From: Oppiella nova
Lineage: Eukaryota; Arthropoda; Arachnida; Sarcoptiformes; Oppiidae
Assembly (NCBI GenBank): GCA_905397405.1
Contig: CAJPVJ010000106.1
Location: 1 to 39,680 of the forward strand
Length of the DNA stretch: 39,680 bases
Reading direction: 5' to 3'
The position numbers and the translations under genes are program-made. This document shows positions 1 to 13,700 of this stretch, in pieces (the first letter of the stretch is position 1; every line of letters starts with the position of its first letter). The notes below the pieces were generated by a model. That model was not told the origin of the DNA and searched no databases. It saw only the letters and a list, made by a program, of their open reading frames with translations.

Positions 1-1314
1 ATCACTTGCAAAATGTCAAAAAATATTTACTATAAGAATATAAATATAATTTGAAAGCTAGAAAAGAGTTTGTTTCTAGATTTGATTTTAAGACATTTTA
101 TTATATTTAGAAAAGAGAGTAGATTTTTAAAACTTTTCGTTATTAGATTTGTGTTAAGAGTTAAGAATAATATTATGGGCAATACTCTACAGTACAGTGT
201 AACACAAATGATTATATATATAAATTAGTTTGTTGTCAAACATAATGACTCAAATGAATTGTGTGCTGGTTGACAAAGATTTGTTTGAAACAATATCATA
301 GTATGAATTGAATTTACTAATCAAACATTTCAGTATAATATATTATAGCATTAAAAATATTTTAGATCATTTGTTTCCTCATAAAAGTTCACAAAATACA
401 TAATTTTATGTTAAAGAATATTCTCTAAAATATTCACATTTCATTTCACATGAATTTCACATTTGGTTTAATGATGAAAATATTTATATTCAAAATGTGA
501 ATCCAACACAACTTTTATATTCGATTCATTCATAGTTTATTAGTTTTGAGTTTGAAATGAATGGCCAAATGTGTTGTCTAAACCAAATTGATGGCTGAAT
601 ATAACAGAAGTGATTGAATCGGAAGTAATTGTTTGATTCAAAATTGACTTTTTTGTAGTTTTTAGGCATTTGTTAACAAACAATATAATGGTTTGCTTTC
701 AATACAGCACAACAACTGCCGTACTTCTGAATTGGGCTCAAACTAAGCTCTATTACATATTCTATACTATATTTGTAGTGATTTTATGTTGAATTCATAA
801 TAAAGAAGAATGTAGAATGCAAATATGACATCTGGGTTACTAGTTATGTCCATTTATACTGTATAGATTTAAGCATGGTGTTTACATACATAATAATTTC
901 TTTTTATGTTTTATCTAACAATAAAAATAACATTTAAATATAATTAAGAGAAAAACATTTTGTAAAATAAATGCCAAAAAATGTTATGGATTCAACATTC
1001 ACATACTTCATATAAATGTTAGAGATTTCAGGTAGAGATTAAATTGGAAACCTCTGTACGGGTCGGAAGATTCCTAAGTAATTTTATGAATACATTGAAT
1101 GTTTTACCAGGATAAAGATATGACAAAAAACATTGTCACATGAAATGAACATTAGATGTGATGGGAACAGGTTTGTAGGTATTTATAATAAAATAAATAT
1201 TTTTAAATAAGTCATAAAACAAGTTGTTATAAGCCGTCAAAAAGGAAATTGAGATGAAGTTAGAGATAATGATAATTGAGTGTTAAAAAGGGCACAAATA
1301 TGATAGTCGTATAC
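1..1314 (-). other. Intron of PDE8 running off the left edge
   Basis: AT-rich, no open frame, no match in any minus-strand frame to the missing C-terminal PDE8 motifs. Begins with the GTATAC donor at 1314. Confidence 0.7.
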
Positions 1315-1723
1315 CTGATTACAATATTCGTCGGCTATCCTTTGGGCCCAGACCTGACATAACTTGAGAGGTCGGGCGGGGTTTGAGACGTCCGCACACT
1401 TAATGAGCATTCTTTTGATGAGCACAATGTTCTCAGGCGTCGAGAATGTGATCATATTTGGCGATTCGGGAACCGTTTCCAAGAGGTTATCGTTGCCACT
1501 GAAGCCCTCATCCATATTCACGGATTTGGTGAACACGTGTATAAACTTTGAAATGTGTTCAAAATGTTTAGTCATTTCTGTGGCCAAAACCATATCTATT
1601 ATCGATTGGCGGACGTCTCGATATATGTCTCGCTCTAAGTTCTTGAATATATTGATCTGATCCGAGTTGGGACTGACGGTCAGATGGAAGGCATGCGCCG
1701 CGTGATGGCTCTCTAACACAGAT
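1315..1723 (-). CDS. PDE8: PDE8 coding exon 12: catalytic core, second half
   Basis: [40 protein letters not shown] and [18 protein letters not shown], the last with metal-ligand Asp716. It ends in ADEYCNQ at a CAG|GTATAC donor. The loop between EH..KF and LIKRM is Asn/Glu-rich and variable, as in other PDE8s. The expected next exon (TDEEK..GLPVVMP) is not in 1-1314. Confidence 0.96.
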
Positions 1724-4700
1724 CTGCCGATCAATAAACGAGACGTGAGTTTAATTGATTATAATTAAGCAAACATTGCGTCTCAACTGACATGTCGTTA
1801 TAAAGTATGGCCAACTCGTGGTTGGAGTTGCAGAGGAAAGCACTGTTTTTGCCAGGGTGATCCACATCGTGCACGATGGCTGCCAACAAGCAGATGGCCT
1901 CATCCAACGGGTCGAACACCGCTTTTAATCGCGGCCTTCGTATGAAGTAAGCGGTCGCTTGCATCACATCCGCCGCGTGCGTCGAGTTGTGGTACGGGTT
2001 GTCGCGATAATTAGCCTCAATCACTGTCAGCCAGTTCCTAAGTGTCGACTCATCGCATTTGAGAGTCTGGCAAACATTGAAGCTCGACAGCACTGATAAC
2101 CCCAACCAAACCAATGGACTGGTATTCATATATGACATTAGGATTAGTGACCACTAAAACAAAGTGTTTGTTCAGATTATGTGATTATAATACCGTTTTT
2201 GTGTCACTCTCTCCAACTCAATGATATCGAAACCCCAGTCATAGTCTCTGTCCAATAGGTTTTTGATATTATTGGGAGCGTTGGTAAGGCTCGGCATTTG
2301 TGTCGGTGTCTGAGGAGTGACTCCGACACTACTCTTGTTAGAGGCCGCCTCGTGGGACATACGCCTGACTGTCGACTGCTTTGTTCCGCTCTAATCATTG
2401 GGTGCAAAGACATGAGAAAATGCTGTCAAACTGTCATTCATTGATAGGTATAGATTGTATTGATTCTCACACTCATGAGACCGGACACGAGATCATTGGC
2501 GGTTTGGTCATCAGGTTTTGTCTGTTGGTTCCCGAATTGTGGGCAATAGAGCTCTGAGTTCTTTAAGATCTCCAGAACTTTGTCGAGCGCTTGAGCGACA
2601 AACACAGGACTGTTCTCTTGGGTTGCCATCAATATATTGATTACCTTTTGTTGAAAAAACATAGGAATTTGTGTTTATTTCGCAAAATGTAGAAAACTTA
2701 TTGAGTTTGAAAGACATTAATAAAAGGAAATGAAAAATATTGTGTTTCTCTATTCCGTAGACTCTTAGACACCATAAATGCTATCAAATAATTGCAAAAA
2801 CAATGATAGAACTCAAGCTCTTAAATACTGTTAATGTTTCTCAGAATGTGTTATATTCTGTATATTCTGTCAACAAATGTATTGATATTTAGTGTCATAA
2901 AAACTGCATCCAAATAGTTATTATCCAGACATTTGATGCATACCTTAGTAATGGGCGCCTCAATAGTCATGGCATGAAATTTGGCGAAACTCTGTCTCCT
3001 TCCCAATCCAACTGATGATGCATTGGTGGCACCGGAGGATAGAAAAAGCATTAAAATATAAATAATACATAATTGATTGCACTCACCTTCAGAGCACAGG
3101 GATTTTACATCACACGACGCCTTTCTATTGCTTTTTATGGAACCATAAGTGAAAGGAAGTACATCTAAACATGTAGTAAATGAATATCCATTAATATTAT
3201 CGTATAGTCTAATCATTTGCACTTTATTTAAGTCAATGCATTATTTTGTTTTTCAATTCATATGACTATTACTAACTAACCAGAGTCCGTATTTTACAAC
3301 TAATGAACAATTTACAAAAAGTAAATATATTTTTGTAAATTTAGACCTTTGTTAAGAATCGTATAGAATTTGAGTAATATTAATATCGTGTGTCTATTGT
3401 ATACAAGTCTTATGTTAAAAGCTAACCCAACCCATCATTTTATCTCATGAGTTTCGTTTTACTATTTTTTATCAACAAATTGACGTAAAACTAAAGAAAA
3501 AATACATAGAAATCTGTATAATTGACATGTGCAAATAATATACCATAGTCATAGCTATTCTACCGGTACTATTTAATTTATAAAAACGAGTTAATTCATC
3601 TCAATATAAATTTCTATGTGTATTGATAAAACAAATTAAATGACTTGATGGGAGAACACACTAATATTGTCAAAATAAAACAAATACGGCAATATTAAAA
3701 TGAATTGAAACACTAAAACACATAAACCTTTAGTAAATATAAAGAATTCATACCTCCGTCTGGACTAAACATCTTCTCGAGTGAATAATAAGGAAATTCT
3801 TTTATAAAAACTAAATGCTCTGGAATTCTGCAAAAAAATTAATTAAATTAAATAAACAATTTTTAAAAAAGCATAAAATATTCTGTTCATTAATCTTGTT
3901 ACCCATTGTTTTAGTTAATAAATGACATTAAATAATTTTGTCGCCAATGTTATAAATTCAGTGAGTTTTCAGTGATAAAAGATAATATATAGAAATGCCT
4001 ACTCTGTCTAAACAATAAAAATTTATTGTCAAAAATTCTGTAATCCTAGACATGAGACCAAAGAATATAATGATATTTATAGAGTCGAGTATCTCCGATA
4101 TCTCGTATATATAAAATTCAATAGCTTTTGATTTAACATATTATTGATTTTAAAGCTAAAAATTTCGCAAACGTTTATTAACTAAACGATTGATGAATTA
4201 CATGTCATTCAAGAATTTAAAGCTGAGTTTAGCGTAAAGGATGTCTACGAATGAGTGACTGATTTAGTGAATATAGCGATAGACTAGGTATGCGTTTGTC
4301 ACCATAAGTCTCAAAGACTCAATGAATGCCTTTTAGTGAATAACACATTTGATGGCATCTTAAGAATGAGTTCCTTTCATAACATATTTTATGATCAAAA
4401 TAAAAATCATATATTTTCTCATAGAAACTATTATTACGCAAGTTTCAACTGAATTTAAATTACAATAAAACAGTGAATATTTTTATATTAAATATTCGGA
4501 ATAAAATCTAAATTTATAAGAAAATCATTATATTATTGCTATTATTTTGCTTTTAAAAAAGTAACGTTTTATTGAAAAGATTTCACTGTAAATGCTTATA
4601 ACCTTTAAACAACATTTTGACAGTTTTGTAAAATTTGCAAACATATTAAGGAAAATATTTTAATGCTTTTATTTGCAAAACATTTTATGTTATTCTTGGA

Positions 4701-7700
4701 AATAATTGGGATTCTGTTTTAGACACTATTATAGAAATCATAATGATAAATGTAGCTTGTTTAAATGGTTAATTAATAAAACAAATATTATATAAATGTT
4801 TCACATGTAGAAATCCTACCCATTGTGCACTTCAATAGGAGATATTTTGCTCCATAAAGGTATACATTCGCCAGACTTTCTCCTGTGAAGTATAGTTCCT
4901 TCCCATTCCTAAAAGTCAAGAATAATTAATCATTAGTTGGGTTTTAAAGTCATTAAGAAGTGGATTGTGGTATTGTATGGTTGGATAGAGACTGGATGTG
5001 CTAATGACATACTTTTCCTTTGTTTAGATGCATATTAATGCTGTCGACGATATCTGTTTTGAATGAATCGCTTCGATGCAAATCGTATGCATTTTTACCG
5101 ATCATCTCATCGTATCGGAAGCCCAATAACTTTTCAATGGATTGATTCACGTATTGTATGTCATGATTAGGACCCGTAACCATCACACCATCCTTACAGG
5201 AGTCGAGTGCAGTGAATAAGGCATGACTTGCTTTTAATTTACATTGGATTGCGATATCGTTATGTTCTAATTGGACTAATTCATTGAGACAAACGCCTAG
5301 ATTACACGACTCTAACATCCACTGTATTGTCCAAAACAAATCATATTAACAATCAATTAATATTTCAAATTTACTTTAAATATTTATTATAATTGATTAG
5401 TAGTTATTCATGTAAATTGTTACAGAATAAATATATAGATCTAATATATAATACTTTCAAAATTAGTAGTTAACTATAGTTATACGTAACAAAAATGTTA
5501 AGAATTTTAATATTTAACCAATACAATTTATTAGAAAGTATTAAAATAAAAATAATTTTAATATAGATATTAGTAAATTTAGATAATATTTTGGTGCAAA
5601 TATAGTGTATATATTAGAGATAGTAAAGCGTAACGAATAATACGATAGTTTACTCACTCTATTGAATCCGATTCTCAAAAGGGAGAGAACGCCGGCCTCT
5701 TCTTTTTCGGCTAAACTTTTCTTAACAACGGCTACAATACATGTGTATTCACTTCCCTTAATATTTCTTATGGACCTAAGAGTATACGAGTGGAGAAAAA
5801 ACAGAATATTTGATGAGAAAAGAAATTGAAAACAAGTCTTTGCTATCATTTAAGAAATACTAAATCAATAATTAAACGCTTTCGGGAGCCGTAAAATAAT
5901 TGAAAATAATTGAACATTGCATTTACAATATATTATATATTACATAATATAACAGTTTACGTTAGATACTGTATTGTACGTTAAGTATTTGCAATCTTAT
6001 AAAGAATTTCATATATTTTTTGGTTATAAGTTAATAAATACATTTAAATATAAAGTTTACACATCAACTTAATGTTAATGTTAGTAGATCAATATTCTAA
6101 AGTTTTATCACCAACAATATCATAAAATAACTTATAAATATGTATAATAAAATGTATAACTCATTCGACTGATAAAATGAAACCTGTGCTATTTATACAC
6201 TTTTAAACCAAATCAATGTTTATAACTCGAGTTTCACTGATTAGATAGAAAGCAGATCTCAATCACATTTGATTGAATTGATTGGATATAATTCGCATCA
6301 ATTCATCTCCTATTCGTCTCATTGTATTAATTGTATGATTGTATGACTTCTTATAGAATTAATCCAAGCGTTGATACAAATAATGTATCTCTTAATTGAC
6401 AAACTCCTAGTGAATACAACTAAAAATCTATTCAAAAGAAACTCGTATTATATTTGTTCACTAATTTATTTGTTGGTCAAATAATACGAGATATACTCTA
6501 ATAAATAACCATAATAACATTAGCATTAATATTTTTAAATTTTTATGTCATATTAAACTAAACTTTGTATGTAAAGTCTACATTTTGAATATTCTGCATT
6601 TAAAAAGAAAACTATAATTTATAGTATTTTATAAAATACTGTATGAAATTTTGGCAAATTGTGTAAATAAGTGAAATATTTAATAGCATTGTAAATATAT
6701 TAAGAATTTATTACATAGCCTGTAGATAGCATTGAAGTTCTCATATTTGAGACAATTTTCGTAATAATATTATATATTAAGAGTCGATATTTGAAATCGT
6801 AATCCAATTTTAAGGATGAGCTGACGCCTAAGTTTGCATACATTTCTAGACTATTATTATATTAATATAGAAAATATTATACTTTGTAGTCATAAATAAA
6901 TGGATTTAAGATTTTCGTTAAAATGTGAAACGATAGCTTTAATCAAAATGGAAAATAAGACACAAATAAAAAAGAAATGGTAATACAATTTGAGATTCAC
7001 TAAAATAAGTTCATTGGCTATTCAGTCATTTTATATAAGGTAATCTAAATCCTCAATATTTTAGATCATAACTATGTTTTTGAGTTAAAAGTCTCGAGAC
7101 CTGACTTCCGATCGATAAGCTCTCCACTCGACTAATGCACTAAATATACAGAACTAAAAATCATGTAAAACTCATTTTTATTAAAATCAATAGACAAATG
7201 CGAAACCATTGCGTGAATATAAATGTCAGTTTAATTTCCCTTAATTAATATATCAAATCTCCAAATATTATTCTAGACTTTTGCACAAAATGTACATTTA
7301 TTTGAAACACAATTCTAACTCAATTCTTTATAAATAGACTCAAACTCTATTAAATACAGTATACATATGTATGTATAAACAGTTAATAATTGAATACAGT
7401 TTACTAATTAATCACAAATATTAATCTATAGAATTCATTATACTGTATTAGATAGAAACTGTATTAGTTAGAGCTTACACTATGAAACATTAATTATAAA
7501 ATGTGTTTAAAGAATATTTACAACTTTTGTGAGATATTATTGATTATCAAATGATTAGATAAATGTTTGTCACCTTTAAGTAAATAATATGTCGTAAAAA
7601 TAGACACAATATGATGTTAGTACTATAAAATAGTCATGCCGGGAAAAAATAATAATTTACATAAATATAAATTTAAATAAAACTACCGTATTAACAAGTT

Positions 7701-10700
7701 TGTAACAATTAAGTCAGTAATAATTTTGTAAAACTAATACAGTATTATAAAATGTAAACTGAATACATTATTATACAGTACTGCATCAAGTAAACATTTT
7801 ATAAGAATCAGAAAGATATTACCGGTATTAAATATTTAAAATTCACTATGTTGATATTTTAAGTAATTTATATAATTATTAATATTGCAAAACAAGATTT
7901 AGAAACTAATCTAGATCTATTAGTATTTTATTGGACTTCATGTAAAATTTATAATTTCTTATAAACTCATTACTGTCTCACATTTACACCTTTCTATTAA
8001 ATTGATTAGATTTAAAGTCAATCAACAAATTGTTTGATAAATTCATCATTAAGTGATTCACAGAGGAATTTAATGGTACCTCTACTCAGACATTAACTTT
8101 TCCCATTTGATTACAAATAACTAAAAATACTTCCAGTGTAATAAGATAACGGAAAAATAAATTAAAATACAATAATTATAAATTTGATTTAAACACAAAA
8201 AATGTTCAATTAACAATGTGAGAAAATCACATTATTTTATCTAAAGCCTCTAAATCTTATAAGACTATAATTTTAATCTATATTAAACTTATTCGTGACA
8301 ATAATCTAATAAATTCTACATTCTATGAACACATTATTATTATTATTTATATCATTTTGAGAAATTAATCATAAAGCCTAATGCTACACTGCTATTTTAT
8401 AACAATAGTTTATTTTAACACAAATACTTAGACAGTATTAATTTTACAACTGCTGTTGGAGACAATAATTTCTAAATATAGTGCAAGTAAACTTTAATCC
8501 AATTAACCTAGTAAAATTTGTAAATATTCTGTATGATAAATATTATATAATATAATATAATTTTAAACTCATGTATTGTGTGAAATAATTTATTAGAAAT
8601 TCACATCATTGTAATGATAGACATGACATAAATATCCGTCTATTGATATTTGATTACTTTTCTTACGGAATCAAATCAAGTGATTCCCAGAATTCAGTTA
8701 TTATTTAGTATTTTATTGTTACTCATATCTGTTAAATGAAGTGATTTATACCATAATTGTATTCATTCTCACAGATCTAATGAGTTATACATGAATTATG
8801 TGAGATAACAATTTTCTCAATCAAATTATGATTGAATACATGTTTGAGACACTGATTATGAGTTTGAGTGCCGAATAGGGCATTGAATGTGTTTTGGCGC
8901 CACAAGTAATTCCAAGTCAAACAAATCAATATTAAAAGATCCGGATAAGTATCGGCTAAGATTTTGTACTGACTTATAATCACTTTCTGTAAACCTTTTT
9001 TTGTAAATCAGAAACAAGAGTACAACATATTAAGCAATATTTACACGAAATTATTTTTTTTATCTTTTTCCCTAATATAAGAGATTTAATATATTTGTCA
9101 CTAAAATGTATTAATATTAATACTAAGGGATCAATTGGGAGAGAATATGATTAAGAAGTCGGTAGTTCTCAAGTGTTGAACAGATATCTTATCAATAATT
9201 TTTGCTGTTATTCCTGAATTAAAGGGAGATATTGTTTGACTAAAGGCACAGATTCTTGTATATGAGGCACTCATTTAGAGCACAAAAAGTATTGATTGAA
9301 ATCTTATTTCCAACTCAAACAGTGAGATGAATGAGAGCTCAGTTTGAGTTCATTTATTAATTTGGAAATGTGTTGAACGGCTGATAAAACAGCGAATAAG
9401 CATAATATGAGAGAAGTTTGGAGAAAATAAAATGTGTGATTATATTTTGCACAATAATTTTGAGTTTACATATAGACAGTCAACACAATAGATCCAGTTC
9501 TATGTAAAGCTCATGAATAGTTTATTTGATTCAATGCTGCCGTGAATTTGAGATGAAAATAATATTATGAGTAGAAAAGAGATTGAATTTGCCGTGAATT
9601 TCAATAGAAATATACGAGAAATAAATGCATAGATATGTAGGTTTGTATGCATTGATAGCAATGTATGTATACCTGCATAGCGTTGACGAGTCCAACATAT
9701 GCGACGACTGCCGCGAGTCTATAATCACGAGATGATGCCTTTCCTCCTCATATCTATCCAGAGCTGACTCACAATTATGGACCAAATGTGTATCAAATGA
9801 TAGTCTCTCTGCCGCCCATTTCAGAGCATCGCTTTGAGCGTCCGGTTTGTCAAAAACCAATAGTACCTGAATGAAAAACAAGCAATTAATCAATTATTGC
9901 AATCAATAACATTACTTTGCATTGATAGCACACTTTCTCTATTCGCTAATTATATATTCGTAATGATAATAAAACTAAGAAATTTTCTGTATTAAATAGT
10001 AGCTAACTATTGACGTCAATTCAAATGTATACTGCTTTCAATTCAACCCAAACTGTCAAACGTTATATGAATTTACATTTATATAAAGCTTTGGAGAATT
10101 GACTGAACAAACAGCACAAACACTATGTCTTGCAATACATCAACCATTTAATGATTAATTAATCTCTTCTTCGCATACAAATCATTAATTTTACCCAAAA
10201 TTTAATTATTAATTCATAAATTATAAAACATAATTGGTTTTAAATGTGTTTTTGTTTTCAATATAAGAATTATTTAATTTAATAAATTAAGACCTAATTC
10301 TCAAGTGTTTTACATGCGAGTAATTAATTTACAAACAATTAGTGATATTTTCCTAAATCCTAGGGGTAGTCAAGTGCTATCACTTACTGTATTGTATTGT
10401 TTGCTAACAAAACACAATTCACTCATTACTGCCTTCGGATCTTTTGGACCGAAATAGGGATAAAACACTTCATGTTTTAAGTATACATACAATAAATACA
10501 TATACAGTAAAGTATACAAATATGTACAATATTTTTTCTGTCATAACATTTCACATAAAACCCAACAATATTTGTATTGATATGCTAATGATTATAATAC
10601 TAACTTTATCGACAAAACCATAATACTTATAAGTTATAACTATGAAAAAGATAAAATTATAATGCTAAATCACTTATTTATAAAATACAATAAATCATTT

Positions 10701-13700
10701 GAATATACTGTATGATATACATGTAAATTGTATACGTGTAAATTGATAAATAATTTTTGTAAACATTAAACAATAATTCTTATACGATATATAAGTATTT
10801 GTTTAACTTAATGTATATCAGTTATTAAAAATATTTTATTGCGAATTAATTTAACAAACAATTTAAGGATATAAGTATTAGTAGATAGATAAAACTTTAT
10901 GACCGTTATAATGGTTGTTATAAAAAAATAAAGCTCTAGTTAAAAAAGCAATTTATATCCAATTCATATGATTAGAATTTCTTATATCAAATCAAATATA
11001 TAATAAATAATGTAATAATTAGATTTTACTCACTTTAACATTAGAGAAATTAAGGCACATTTTGTCAAATTTTATGGCATTTACTCTTGAATTCTGTAAA
11101 GAAACCCAAAGAATTATAAGTTTAAAAATATTAAAAGTGATAAAACAAGAATATAATATATGTATAATATAAAGTAGAAATAATTAAAACTATAATTAAC
11201 AATATAAAATTAATGGTATAACGATACCGATATTATAATCTGAACATTTCTAAATCCAACAAATTACTAATACTAATATAAGCAAACTATCTAATACTGT
11301 AATATATTATGATCTCAAAATTTACATTATATAATATTTAAAGAAATATTTAGGTTATGATAATATGATATATTAAGAATTATTTTAAATTTCGTTTTAA
11401 AATTCATCCATTAGATATATAATTTCATACTTGAGTAAACATGATATTTGTGAACATAATAATATTATACTCTACTATATTATAGTATTCATATCACTAT
11501 TACAAAAGCAAAGTTTATTAAATCTGTGGTAATATTTTTAAGTGAATTATTTTGAGCGCAACCAAAGAATTTATATTATATTTGAATGTTTAAAGAATTG
11601 ATTTTTCTTTGTTTTGTAATTTCAAAAACAACTTAAATATAAAGTTTCGTTAAAAACAATTTCACGTCAAACCAAATAAATCTTTCATTGAATAAGTTGT
11701 TATAAAAACTTTATCAGAATTTACAGGTTTTGGCTTTTTGTCGGAGAGCTTGTAAATGACATTTGAAATGATTTTCACAAAATTATTACATTTGCATCTG
11801 ATTTAGAAATGTTGAGAAAGAATGAAAATACATCCAAATATTCTAACGTTAAATGCATCTCACAATCAGTGCTTTAATTAAAAAACGTTTACTAATTTTG
11901 TGCATTAAATGTTAAAACAAGAGAAATAACTTTCCGTATGAAACAAATGCTTGAAATGGGAGATGACGTCAAGCAATAAATTTTTCAAATTTCGATTAAC
12001 TAATGAAAGACCAGAACTACAAGAATCGAGAATTTCATCAATTCTTATATATTCTTCACACCAATTGTATTGAAGTTTATTTCATTATACGATTCCTCGC
12101 AACAAATCAATGATATCTCAACACAAATATTTATATTTCAAATCAAATTAATTACATGTTTTGACGAATCAAATATCAAAAATAATGACCAGATTTAGAC
12201 AAATGTGACTAATATTTGTGTGAAACGTAATGAAAGTAAATATGAATGAGTTGTTAACACATCTAATGATTATTGAATGACATGTGAAATACACTAATTG
12301 AAAGCAGTGGTAGCTTATGGTGTAATTCAGTGCTATTTCAAACAGTTATGTGAATCAAGAATTTAATCTCAAGAACTCGCGGATTCGGACAAAACTTTCG
12401 GACAATTATTATAGGAATGAATTGAATGCAATTGAAGCAAAGATTTGGATGAAAAATGACGAATCGGATCATTAGGAGAGAGGAAATGCATTTTTAGAAA
12501 TGAATTGAGGCATTGATTTGTAATGAAAACCTTTTAAGATGTCTCTCATAATGAATATCAAAGGTTAGGGCGTTTGGGCTAACATTACAGGCGATGTTTG
12601 TGACACATAATTGCGCCCCAGATATGCATCTAATGAATAAATCGTCTTTCATTCAAACTAACACTACATATTGAAACATATGTCATATTTGATCAATTTC
12701 TATAGAAAATATATTCTTACTTAAAATATGGAAACTTATATCAGATAATATTCATTTAATAAGAATCCATGTCTTAAACAATTTATTTAAATATGGTTTA
12801 TAGATTATTTTGTATTATAAAGTATTTACATAATATGTTGACCCCAAATAGGTATATAAATTAAAATTAAGCTATATAAAATATAGACTATACAAGTATG
12901 AATATATAAATAGTAGATTAAAAGTCATTTATATTATGTGTGTGTAAAAGTGTGGTATTCACAATTTAAAATATAATATAAAAATTTGATGGTATAAGTT
13001 CATAGGATTTAATAATTTGTATCATTTTTGACAATTAATAATACTCCAATTTTAATTAAATAATATTAAAAGAATAAAAATAATTTCTAAATTCTGACAT
13101 TATTATAAATTATGAAATAAAATCTAAAGCAAATACCGATAACTAAAATTATAATATATTATATTAAATTAGTTAATTAAATAATGATTAAAGTATATTT
13201 ATATGTTTAAATAATTAATATATTTGAAATATGTAAATATTAAAAGTAAGAAAATAAAAATCTTTTAACAAACAATTATTTTTTAGTCTAATTGATTTAG
13301 AAAATGAAATAATTTATAAAAAGTTGTTATTCTAACTCAATATAAACACTGTTATGACATATATTTAGCAAATCGCCTAAAATAATAACTTAATAAAAGT
13401 GTTAGTGTTTAGATGTTCAAACAAAGAATATGAAAAACTGTTAAAGCATTACAAACTAAATGCAATTATAGTATAAATATTAGTAAACATTGTAGTCGAT
13501 TGGGTTTTAAAGAGAAAATAAACTCAAATCTAACCGAAGGCTAAACACAATCAAATGGAAAATGAGTGCAAATGCGGTTGCGATCGATGAGACAATTGAG
13601 ACAAACCATTGTTTTATCAAATTATAGTCAACTCAATAAAACTCTAAATTTATTTTTCTTATTATTCTATTACTAAAAGTTTGGGAATTATGTTTGACAA

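Noticed and set aside
1364-1660. Plus-strand frame opposite PDE8 exon 12
   Set aside because: Antisense shadow of a strongly conserved catalytic exon.
8777-8996. Minus-strand frame with a TTTACAG acceptor before it, reading [15 protein letters not shown], inside the REC-splitting PDE8 intron
   Set aside because: It resembles receiver text only loosely, has no good donor before its stop, and exons 2 and 3 of PDE8 already join in phase without it.
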